Below are positions 52,291-62,301 of a stretch of 64,000 bases of DNA, in pieces. Origin of the DNA: Alitta virens (Eukaryota > Annelida > Polychaeta > Phyllodocida > Nereididae); assembly GCA_932294295.1 (NCBI GenBank), contig OW028580.1, positions 12,491,374-12,555,373 on the forward strand, written 5' to 3'. Positions within the stretch are counted from its first letter, which is position 1, and every line of letters begins with the position of its first letter. The notes beneath the pieces were generated by a model. That model made no database searches, had not been told where the DNA came from, and worked only from the letters and a program-made list of their open reading frames with translations. The position numbers were made by a program, and so were the translations under genes.

Positions 52291-53089
52291 TTATGTTGCC
52301 TTGATGAAGGACAGATTTAAGATAGTGTCAGATATAGTTTTGGAACGACATAATGCTGGACAACAGCATCAATGCATTGCGCACGAAGCCAAACATGGTC
52401 ATAGGTTTAAAAACCTGAAAAAGGGTGATTTGATCTATTTGTTGTGTCCAACGTCTACTGCATTGTACAAAAGTGACAAAATTAAATTCAATTATGTTGG
52501 AATTTTGTACATTTTTGACATAGTGAATCAGAATGAATTCATACTGTCCACAGTCAGAAATGAAATACTTACAGGTTCATATCATTTGAACAGACTGAAG
52601 AAGGGATCCATTGCATTACCAAACGGTGAATATGCGCATACCATTGAAGAACTTAGAAAAGCACTAGATAAAACTGAAAATGAGAAAATTCCTTCAGATG
52701 TAAATTTGCAGAATGAAAAGTCATTGCCTCTTGCTTATTTTATCTCAGAAGATAAACATTCTTACAGAGAAATTGACAGAGAAATTGAAGTGCCAAGAAT
52801 TGAACAAGGACATGCTGAATGGTCCTATGCATTTGTAGAACAAACAAATCCTGAAGAAAAAGGACAAATCATGAAGTCTTATTATGCAAAGATAAATCGT
52901 ATCAGATGGATGAATGGAATGCCACAAATTCTGTGTCATTTACCAAATAAGCATACTAGAGTTCCATTTGCATTTTGGGTTACAATTGAACAGCATCCAA
53001 TGCTGTGTGGTAACATTGACAGGCTCTTAGCATTGCCTATCAGACAAATAGGTTCATTTAAGAAATTCATGAAGAAAATGTATTATTAA
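52244..53089 (+). CDS. Integrase C-terminal region in a shifted frame
   Basis: The homologous sequence begins at about 52283 (KDDYVALMKDRFKIVSDIV), immediately after the point where pol stops; earlier residues of this frame are not pol-like. It holds the SH3-like integrase C-terminal domain (LKKGDLIYLLCP, FNYVGILYIFDIV, LNRLKKG) and a further lysine-rich extension ending KKFMKKMYY. A +1 shift, or one extra A in the AAAAA run, separates it from the integrase core. As the element is otherwise intact, this is either a fresh mutation, a sequencing or assembly error, or programmed frameshifting. Confidence 0.8.
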   Translation: MLPKGHLSSIALQKDDYVALMKDRFKIVSDIVLERHNAGQQHQCIAHEAKHGHRFKNLKKGDLIYLLCPTSTALYKSDKIKFNYVGILYIFDIVNQNEFILSTVRNEILTGSYHLNRLKKGSIALPNGEYAHTIEELRKALDKTENEKIPSDVNLQNEKSLPLAYFISEDKHSYREIDREIEVPRIEQGHAEWSYAFVEQTNPEEKGQIMKSYYAKINRIRWMNGMPQILCHLPNKHTRVPFAFWVTIEQHPMLCGNIDRLLALPIRQIGSFKKFMKKMYY

Positions 53090-55151
53090 GAAGGTACAAT
53101 TACAAGAGAAGAATATATATATAGCATCATGGATACATACTTGGACGCAAGTATTGTGAATTAACATAGAGTGCTATAAGACTAAAAGAAGTATTATTTT
53201 TATTTGTGAGACAGGTACTAGTTAAACGCGCAATATAGAAGGTTATAATGGATTTATAAAGCGAGATTGATCACTTGCAAAAATACTCCATTTTCTAGCG
53301 TGATGTTTATAAATAATCAAGAAAATCTATTGATTAAGACATTTGAGTACTTGTTTCAATTATTCAGCAAATACTTGCAGTGAACTGCAAGCGAGCGCAC
53401 AGAGCGTTTTGAATTAGAATATTCATGAATGGCTTATATATAATTATAATATCAATCATGCGCAAAGTCGCGCTATGACTAATTATGGTATGCAAATTAG
53501 GATCCAGAATGGGACAGAAGGATGTAGATTAAAAACAGTTGTGAATGGATTTCCGTCCGGAGACAACTGAGTTAATTTATGCCTTGCACTACTTCGAGTT
53601 AATTCATTACTCAAAATTCACTAACATGTACTAATGCCTAATGTCAACCATCTTTATGGTTAATTGTCAAAATTCAAAAAACTATTTCATCTTCCAAATT
53701 CATTTTATGTGACTGTTGAGTCATTATTGTTGCTATTACTTGAATGAAAATCGTTACCAAGAATGTAATTGTAAAACTTAATTACCATGTTATTGCTTTC
53801 AAGCAAGCTTTCTTTGTCAAAAACGACCACAGTGCGGGGATGTCCGCTGAGGAAGGCTTGCTTGGTCTCGAACTTATTTTATGGATTTGACGCTCCTCGT
53901 TAATTCAGGTTAACGATGGGTACAACCCGATATTTACAATTGAATTGACTTACCTGGATACTTAGTTAGTTTTGTAGTTAGTTGTTATATTAAGTATGGT
54001 TGATTTAACCTTGCTTGAGCACAAAGTGGCATGAGTGCTCAGCTTGGTTAAATTTGCTGAAGTATAATTATTGATTATTTTGAATGCACTTCAAGGAAAC
54101 AGTTCCTTAATTACTTATTTACATTATATTTAATTGAATCAATTAATGCTCATTTACTTAATGAGTAATGATTTAATGACTTGTACTTATAATACTTTAA
54201 TACTTATTTGTATAATCAATTTAGTTCAGACATAGAACGAATACTTAATTACTCTGTATAATTCGCAGAGCTGATATTGATGATTTTATTACCTATTATT
54301 ATTGCGATCATTATACTATGATGTGATGTATTACATTATTTTATTGTAGTAACTAATTCTTGTTTGTTTTATTGCCTGAGTTTCAGACGCTTGGTCTATC
54401 TTCGCTGCAGGCTTGCTACCTCGCCTACTCATGCACCTTTTGGCACACATTAATCTACAAGACTACAGGTGCGATTCTACTGTCTGCAAGACGCACCATA
54501 CAACTGTCATCATGGTCGTACTTCGAGCGCTAACTACTATGTCATCTACAAATCTCGGTTGTGAATTAGTGACACTGTTCCTGAGTTCTTGATCCTTTCC
54601 ACTTCATCTCGTCTTGTTATGTTGCCTTCGTTCGTGGAATGTTCTCGGATCATTTCTTCTACTTCATCTTCTTCATCTTCCAGATGGAACAAGATTTGTC
54701 ATTATCTTCATATTCTTCTTCGTCTTCTAGATTATATCACTTTGCCGAGTGACTTTCAACCACACCTCTTTTGCAATCCATGTTCGTACTCTTTATTTGC
54801 AAAACTCTGAGGTTGTAAATCGAGCGATATTTGACTCGTTATAATAAGTGGTTATTCATGGAACTGTAGTTATAGTTCGCTCAAACTTTATGACTTTAAT
54901 TGACCATTTGACTTTTATTGACAGTTGTTTCATCGTTTCAATATGAATGTTTGTGTGTCATTGGGTTGTGTGGGGAAGCTTGGTGGCCCTGTGGTCCTTC
55001 TTGCCAGGCTCTGATTACTTTAATATTAATTGTTAATCATTAATTATTTTGTATTTGTGTTTATTACACTTGTATATTATTATTTAATCTATTTTCGCTA
55101 CGCACAAATGCTTATGCCGTTTGTATCAAACGTCACATGTTCCAACGGTGA
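53090..55151 (+). other. Noncoding 3' part of the young gypsy element
   Basis: About 2 kb without a convincing ORF or envelope gene. A normal polypurine tract is not visible directly before the 3' LTR (the preceding bases read TTCCAACGGTGA). Confidence 0.6.
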
Positions 55152-55602
55152 TGTCATAATGTCTATCTTTAGCATTTGTGTTATGATACTATGTTTAGTG
55201 ATGGCTGTAATCACTGCTTTCTGATGTAATGGTTATTAATAGAAATTATAGCTAAGCATGTGACTTGATGCAGGCCAGTGTGTCATGAGGCCTTAATAGT
55301 GTGTAAATAGGATAGGCAGGCCAGACAGTGGCCACCAGCAGACTTGTAAGCAGAAGTGTCGTGCAGACTGGCATAAGATGTGACTTAGAATATCTCTCAA
55401 ATGTCAAGAGAGATAAAAGGTATGTTTACTCAATTGTTATTTCATAAGATTCATTAATACTGAGAACTGTTGTGCACTGCTATATTGCGTTTCGTGACTA
55501 TATTATTTGACAATATTAAGATATATTTGTTTAATGATAATAAAACATTTTAATTTAACAATGATTGTCGAGTCTTCAATCAGAGGAACCGATCCCGTCG
55601 CA
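55152..55602 (+). repeat. 3' LTR, 451 bp
   Basis: By eye identical to the 5' LTR along its entire length. Confidence 0.96.
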
Positions 55603-55748
55603 ATAGCGTGGATGTGTTCCAATGGACCAAAGCTAAGGTCTGAGAGGTAAAGTGCCAAAGGGTCTGGGTCCCTTTTAACCGACACATCTTGAAAATAATC
55701 AAAGAAGGGATAATTCTTATTAGTCTTCCAATAAGATGTGTAATTCAT
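55603..55748 (-). pseudogene. Open frame interrupted by the gypsy insertion, weak
   Basis: On the minus strand an ATG-started frame (MNYTSYWKTNKN...; then DPDPLALYLSDLSFGPLEHI) runs straight into the LTR. If the retrotransposon and one target duplication are ignored, the frame continues only a few codons at 46111 downwards before a stop. It has protein-like composition but no match I know. It may be part of an exon disrupted by the insertion. Confidence 0.25.
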
Positions 55749-55749
55749 A

Positions 55750-57600
55750 AGCTTTATTTAGAACAAAAAGAGTAAACGGGTAACGGACGTTCTCGCTTCA
55801 CGGGTGCTTGGTTCAGCTCGGAGTCAGGCACTTGCGTTCTTATATGAAACATTAAATTCTACAACCACACTAGACAGCAAAAATTCTGTAAAGATGAATA
55901 CCAATCTCAGTAAATTGGCCCAATAAAGATGAAAAACATCTACCCGTTTGTGAACATCAAAAGGAAAACGTTCACATGCATCAACGTCAAGTTGGATGAA
56001 GGGATATTTAGGTGAATATTATTTGCCTCTTATCATTACACCAATATCCTTGAGAAGGCAAAAGTAAAAGCAGCTAACGAAATTTTGATTGGGATTCCAT
56101 AGGCAATTATAACTAACAGGTTACATTATAGTTTGTCAGCCTAAGTCATTGTCATGTATTTCATTCTTCATTGTCATGTATGTCATTCTTCACTGTCATG
56201 TATGTCATTCTTCACTATCATGTATGTCATTCTTCATTATCATGTATGTCATTCTTCATTCATGTATATCAATTCTTGATTATCAAGTATGTTATTCTTC
56301 ATTGTCTTGTATGTTTTTTTTTTTCCATTATCATATATGTCATTCTTCATTATCATGTATGTCATTCTTCATAGTAACCAACTTCTAAGTTGAAACAAAA
56401 TGGTCACTTTACATGACAAGCTTGGCTAACTTGTAAAGATGATAAACTTACTAGTCAAGACGTCTATGGGGTTGGAGATCTCATATTATAAGGAAATGCT
56501 TGTCACAGGAATAGCATGAACTCGATCAGCACATGAATATCTATCATGAGTTATGAGCTATACTCCTTATGAATACTGTTGACCTTTCATAGTGACTCAT
56601 TTAGTGCATACATTAATGGTTGGCAAGCATTCAAGGAAGATGACAGGAAGTGATGATCGCTAGTATCAGTTGTTTTGCCAAATGCATTAAGATCATTGGG
56701 TCAAAAGGAGAGTTCCGGAACAAAGTATGATGAAAAGAAAAAATTAATGGCACAGTGGTGCAACTCGATAAGTAGTATTCCCGGGATAAGATTGATCTAA
56801 AGCGAGATCACTATCAGAAATACCCTTTTGATTCATATTCAGTGCTTTGTTAATGAGATCACTATGATAACACATGGTATGGTGCTGTTTGTGAATCAGT
56901 GTGTAGGGTGGGGACCACTGAATTAAAAAGACTTGCTGCAATACCTTCTGGTCTATTAAAATTTTTTGGACCCTTACAACTATTTGCGTAAACAAACATA
57001 GCGCTGCTCCGCAGCAAACCTCAGAGAATGTGCATCGAAATTATTGTTGAATCTTCTGCATGAACCACTGGTCACATAGGTAAATATTTATTAAATCAAC
57101 AGTTCATCATGCAATACAACATACCACATACATCCTATTTTTAGCACTACCCCCAAGCTGGGATGGAGCCAAACAGCTCCCCGAAAGCATGGCAATAAGG
57201 TTACCTCTTCATTAAACCTATTAATATAGGCAGCATGGCCAGTGCAGGCAGCCAATTATCTGCTCAAAACACCAGTTGCATAAAATGTACATTGTCAAAC
57301 AAGACCTGTTTTACAAGTCAGTACTTCATGAGAGACTTTACAATATATTTATGAGAGTAATGAATGTGAAGTCCATTTAAATCTCAGAATTCTGTACTCT
57401 TGCCATTTGGCCCTAATGCAAGATTACAAAATAACACCTGTGCACAGCATGCGATTGCATGCTTGTTTGCAGATCGAGACCATTTCAGTAGCCTTAAGAG
57501 GAAAATATTATCTCCCGTTATTTCAGACACATCTCTCAGTGCTTGAACCCTCAGCAGGGGGTTAACTGACCAACCTATAGTTGCTTGACTGTAACGCAGG
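55750..57600. other. No gene seen; one minisatellite
   Basis: Nothing coding is supported outside the 22-bp minisatellite at 56155-56375. Confidence 0.4.
56155..56375. repeat. Minisatellite, about 22-bp unit
   Basis: Around ten diverged units of TGTCATTCTTCATTGTCATGTA. Overlapping frames stay open only because of the repeat. Confidence 0.85.
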
Positions 57601-57609
57601 GTTACGTGT

Positions 57610-57795
57610 GTGTGTGTGATTAGGGCTTTACGTCCTGTATTTCTGCACCAGTTGGGCTAATTAGGACAGGCAGAGACCATGGCAATGAGACGAAGGATGA
57701 AACAGCCATCCAACTTAGGCTCGACTGGGAATCAAACCCGGGACCCAGCAGTTGGAAGCCCAGAGCGCTACTTCTGAGCTAGGCCCCCACCCTAT
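57610..57795 (-). mobile_element. tRNA-derived SINE copy
   Basis: A minus-strand copy of the 40735 family with head and body present. A short likely target duplication GCAGGGTTA flanks it (about 57596-57604 and 57796-57804). Confidence 0.88.
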
Positions 57796-57809
57796 GCAGG
57801 GTTATGCAA

Positions 57810-60600
57810 TGTGACACACCTGTCACATGGAACAATAAAATGGGGCTAGTCAGAGGTCAGTTTGGATTTGTACTTTGTGGAGAAAAGACAAATTAAATTT
57901 ATTGTTCTGACTTATTAATTGCAAAAATAGATATCCTTAGCCTGGTTCTGATTATGAGTTGCTGTAACTTGATGAAAACTGCAGCCTGGATTCGTGGTGA
58001 CAAGGGACAGTAGGTGTACTGCAAGCAGAATGGTGTCTTGTCATGGAGTGACAAAAGCCCCAGAGTTCCTTGTCAAGAGTTCGAGCAGGGTGTGAGGTAA
58101 GGATTCAGGCAAGCGGATCTCATTTTGATTTGACAGCTCTGAGCAGCACCTACGGTTTTGAACATGTGACATTGCTCAGGCTAAGCAGCACTCAGTGCTC
58201 AATGGTGAGTAGGAATCACCACTGGAATCGACTGCCAATGCGAGGAATTGGCAGACAATGAGGGCCCTCGATGTAAGGTCAACAATGAAAGAAATGACCA
58301 TGGATAGGCCTACAACTCATGAAAGCATCGCCTATGGATCGGAGTTGCACATTGACTGGCTGGCATACGAGTTCTAAGAGGGCGTCTGAAACAGATCCTG
58401 CAGGCGGTACGAGCATGACCCTAGATCAGCAGACGACCTTTTTAAGGGCAGAACGACCTGCTGTAGGAAAGGAAATCTCCAGGTTCCCTGGGATGATCGC
58501 GGAGTTGCTGGAATTTTATGTCCAGTGGTGATCCTCTGCATCCTAGCGAGTCCAGTTAACCTGCATGAAAGATTAAACCTTTGGACACGATCTGAAGACA
58601 ATCCTGCTTATGCGATATACTGTTGAAAGGCATTCATTTGTGCGCCATATGTTGCAACTGTAATTTGGGACACACTAGAGACTTAAGCTATGACAATACC
58701 AGCCTGCTGTCACTGTAATGATTTAAATAGAATATGACAAAAGGGATTCTGATGTTGAAAGGTACATATTGCACTTCATGGATGTCATTATAATCTGTAT
58801 GGTTTCAAGGGAAGAAAATGTAGCAAATTAAAATTTTCTAGTTTCCCCATTATTATGAATATTCTGAAATAAGCATCAAAAGAAAACTTACAAAGGTTGA
58901 AGTACTATTATATAGATATTTCACTGCAATATTTCGTGCTTACAATATTTTAGCCGTGGAGCTCTCGAAAATACGGATTTTTCACATTTCCCTTAATTAT
59001 ATTTTCTTATTATTTCTCCTTTAATGGAAACTACACTATTTTGAAATATTCTAGAAGCATGTCATGCATGTAGGGGTAGAGATGGACAATGAATGTTTAC
59101 TAGGGTGTCCCAAAAAATATGAATGTCCAAAATTCAGATGGGCTCTCGAAAATATGGATTTTTCACATTTCCCTTAATTATATTTCCTTAAATTGTTTAG
59201 TTAAGGCCTGGGTAATGCCTAAATTCCCATTTATTTAGGTATGTTTTTCATTTACGTTGCCCTATATACCAAGAATATGAGAATGAGGTGATCAAATATG
59301 GAGTCAAATATGTTTATACTTTAATTCTGTTTAATTTAATGGATGTCATTGCAAATTATGAGATTCTAGGAAGGAGAACGCAGGCAAAAACACAATTTGG
59401 GAAAAGTGCAGCATAGCCGACCCAAATTTATGGCCATATTTAGCGAGCCTCGTTGTCAATCACATGACGTCAAAGGCTTGAATCCAATGTATGATGTCAC
59501 AAACAGATGACGGCAGTTTTCATATTCACAGTAAGAAGCAGTTCATCTTCAGTTTATGTAAATTTTTCTTGTCGGCTATCTCCCTCAAACCCCCGGCACT
59601 CTACACAAACGTTATTCTAATTAAGCCAGAACTTCAAACTTATAAAAAACAAGTTACATTATTTCATATTCTATGGGCGCCCGATATGGTCATAAAAATT
59701 TGGGTCTGCTATAATGCACTAAACCCCACAATTTTTAGCATTATTGTGGAATCGAGGAAAAATATTAATTTCCACATTTCTCCATAATATACGAGTATTA
59801 CATTTATGGCCATGAGACCCCCAAAAAACACACCTACACGATTTTAGACATATTCTGGGAATATTTAATGCACGTAGGTGGACTAGTGTCCGCAGACTAT
59901 AATAAAACCCAACCAGTGTGGTGGATCAGACCACTGGAAGCCACGAAATGGTCTTGCTTGTGGAGGAACTCACGAGTGACGAAGTCACGAGTGAGTTCCT
60001 CCACAAGCAAGACCATTTATATCCCACGCTATTCAATACTTAAAAAAATAAATAAATTGGTAATTAGTGTTTAAAACAATGACAGAAATTTACCGAATTG
60101 CTTGTTTTCATTGTTGGCGCAGCAATTCTTAGCTATGAGGATCACAAATCTCATTAATATTCATGTAGAGCCTAACAGCCAATCAGAGCTAACTGAATGT
60201 AAACAAACCAGTTGGGAGCGTTTTACAGTGCGTCATCCATCCGATTCAAGACTTAGATGGCTTTTTGTGGTGGCATAACAAATAAACTGTCATCATAGTC
60301 AGAAATATATTTCTATTGATTATCAATGATAAAAAGAGAGAAAATTGACATTTTGTAGTTAAATGCTCGTCTGTCAGACGCTGGCTAGGCTGTGGGCGGA
60401 GCCTATCAAGTGGGTGGGCGTTGTCAATGGGAACGAGACAACACAGGTTGATATCTGGCATACACAGATTGTGACGTCACTTTCCCAACCTGTCTACAGA
60501 CTGGAACTGTGCAGCTGTCTTGCAATGTAATTTAATATATTAAACAGCTTCTTATATTGATTTGGAATTCTTAAATTGATTTGGAATTTGACCCTGGGGC
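57810..60600. other. No gene seen; one direct repeat and one hairpin
   Basis: A 45-50-base block (CTCTCGAAAATA.GGATTTTTCACATTTCCCTTAATTATATTT) occurs at about 58961 and 59142. A hairpin at 59946-60018 has 28-base arms (AATGGTCTTGCTTGTGGAGG and its complement) around ACGAGTGACGAAGTCACGA, probably a small fold-back element. Confidence 0.45.
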
Positions 60601-60635
60601 AATTTGTGACCTCTGTTCATAAGTACAAACTAATC

Positions 60636-61330
60636 CATCCTTTATTCCTGGGAATAGGTATGGAAAATAATCCATCCCTTATTCTTGGGAATAGGTATGG
60701 AATCCATCCCCTAATCTTGGAAATAGGGATGGAAAATAATCCATCCCTTATTCTTGGGAATAGGGATGGATTCCATCCCTTATTCTTGGGAATAGGTATG
60801 GAAAATAATCCATCCCTCATTCCTGGGAATAGGTATGGAAAATAATCCATCCCTATTCTTGGGAATAGGTATGGAATCCATCCCTTATTCTTGGGAATAG
60901 GTATGGAAAATAATCCATCCCTTATTCCTAAGAATAAGTATGGATTCCATTCCTAGGGACACACATAGAAATGGAATTCCTTCCCTCATTGGGAATACAC
61001 ATGAAATCCATCCCTCGTTCTTCAGAATACATACAGAACAGTAAAAAATCCATCCCTTATTCTTGGGAATAGGTATGGAAAATAATCCATCCCTCATTCC
61101 TGGGAATAGGTATGGAAAATAATCCATCCCTATTCTTGGGAATAGGTATGGAATCCATCCCTTATTCTTGGGAATAGGTATGGAAAATAATCCATCCCTT
61201 ATTCCTAAGAATAAGTATGGATTCCATTCCTAGGGACACACATAGAAATGGAATTCCTTCCCTCATTGGGAATACACATGAAATCCATCCCTCGTTCTTC
61301 AGAATACATACAGAACAGTAAAAAAAAAAA
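60636..61330. repeat. Minisatellite with a 277-bp higher-order tandem duplication
   Basis: Units built on CCATCCCTTATTCTTGGGAATAGG(T/G)ATGGAAAATAAT repeat irregularly. A block of about 270 bp from 60781 is repeated from 61058, offset 277 bp, apparently without differences until the A-run near 61320. Open frames on both strands here are repeat artefacts. Confidence 0.9.
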
Positions 61331-61384
61331 AAATCATCACAGATATTAAATTTTATTCCACATGTACAAAAGACACTAAATGTA

Positions 61385-61394
61385 TGTATATATA

Positions 61395-61434
<40 letters not shown>
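61385..61434. repeat. (TA)n microsatellite
   Basis: TA-rich tract with few interruptions. Confidence 0.9.
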
Positions 61435-61439
<5 letters not shown>

Positions 61440-61943
61440 ACAGATCCATAAATTTTGATTAATTGGTTGATTGAGAAATTACATCCTAGTCATAAAGCTG
61501 GAAAAGAAGAGAAAGATGAATATGTATTCATTGTGTCAGAAAAAAATCATGATATACTGTAGCAATCAAAAGAACTAAATACCTTTTAGAATTCATTGAA
61601 CAAATCCTGTGTGGGTACGCGGGAGGGATCCTCCTTCTCTGCTACATGGATAATATCATCAGCAATTGCTGACAATATTTCCCGGATACCAGGGATTAAA
61701 AAGGGAGAAAAGCTTGGCCAAATTTTGTGCCAGGGGGCCTATTTTGTCTAAGTCTATATTCAGTATAATTGTATATGAGCTTTACTGTTTTAATGTCTCA
61801 ATACTGCTGGGTCACCTTGTTTTGATTCTTATGATTTAAAGTCACATTGATACTTTGTTGCTAAAATATCCTAAAAATACAACATGCATAATTATTATGC
61901 ACACGGTGTATATATTAAGAGATCCTGTCAAACATAAATAATC

Positions 61944-62069
61944 TTAAAAAAATAGCTTGTCACCCATAGACTGCAGTTCATTCAACGCTTTGGCTTGGCC
62001 ACTGTCTGTGGCTTTGTCAAGCATGGCACATCTGATTTGTGTTGACATTCCCTGTAGGAGTTTCATTAG
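61944..62069 (-). CDS. Last coding exon of an unrecognised host gene
   Basis: Minus-strand acceptor CTTAATTTCAG then 41 codons (LMKLLQGMSTQIRCAMLDK..., ending SMGDKLFF) and TAA. It joins in phase 0 to the exon at 62194-62301. The residues suggest an amphipathic helical C-terminus. I do not recognise the family. No AATAAA is close downstream on the minus strand. Confidence 0.5.
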   Translation of the reverse strand, partial: LMKLLQGMSTQIRCAMLDKATDSGQAKALNELQSMGDKLFF

Positions 62070-62193
62070 CTGAAATTAAGAATGATTAATCAGGTATGAT
62101 AATATATATTATATAGATGTAATCTGTGCAAGTATACATTTAATAACTATTAATTCATGAATGTGATTATAAAAGGAAAACATACTCTGTTAC

Positions 62194-62301
62194 TGACAGC
62201 TTAGGATAAACTGAGCTGCAATAATTCTGGAATTTCTCATATTCTGCCTGAGTGTATTTTGCAGCATTCACAATAGTGGATAGTCTACTTATTTTGTACT
62301 T
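62194..62301 (-). CDS. Penultimate coding exon of the same gene
   Basis: Acceptor CTATTTTTCAG, 36 codons (KYKISRLSTIVNAAKY..., YCSSVYPKLS), donor TCA|GTAACA. Only this frame is open across the exon; both other frames stop within five or so codons. Helical, charged sequence like the end of a large cytoplasmic protein. The upstream exon must end in phase 0 and probably lies beyond the window or in repeats to the right. Confidence 0.5.

Larger units (their letters stand above)
46112..55602 (+). mobile_element. Young, structurally complete Ty3/gypsy LTR retrotransposon, 9491 bp
   Basis: Two 451-bp LTRs that look identical base for base, TG...CA ends, and a 4-bp target-site duplication ATAG (46108-46111 and 55603-55606). 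gag and pol are intact except for one A-run frameshift near the integrase C-terminus. Order in pol is protease, reverse transcriptase, RNase H, integrase, as in Ty3/gypsy. No envelope gene is seen; about 2 kb after pol is noncoding. Identical LTRs indicate very recent insertion. Confidence 0.96.

Noticed and set aside
53090..55151. Envelope gene after pol in the young gypsy element
   Set aside because: No frame of adequate length, signal peptide or transmembrane pattern is present.
56149..56388. Two overlapping frames rich in SCMSFF
   Set aside because: Translation of a 22-bp minisatellite, not a gene.
60576..61449. Frames on both strands with repeated GNR/NPS or GWI/FSIPI words
   Set aside because: Translation of the 60.6-61.3 kb minisatellite.
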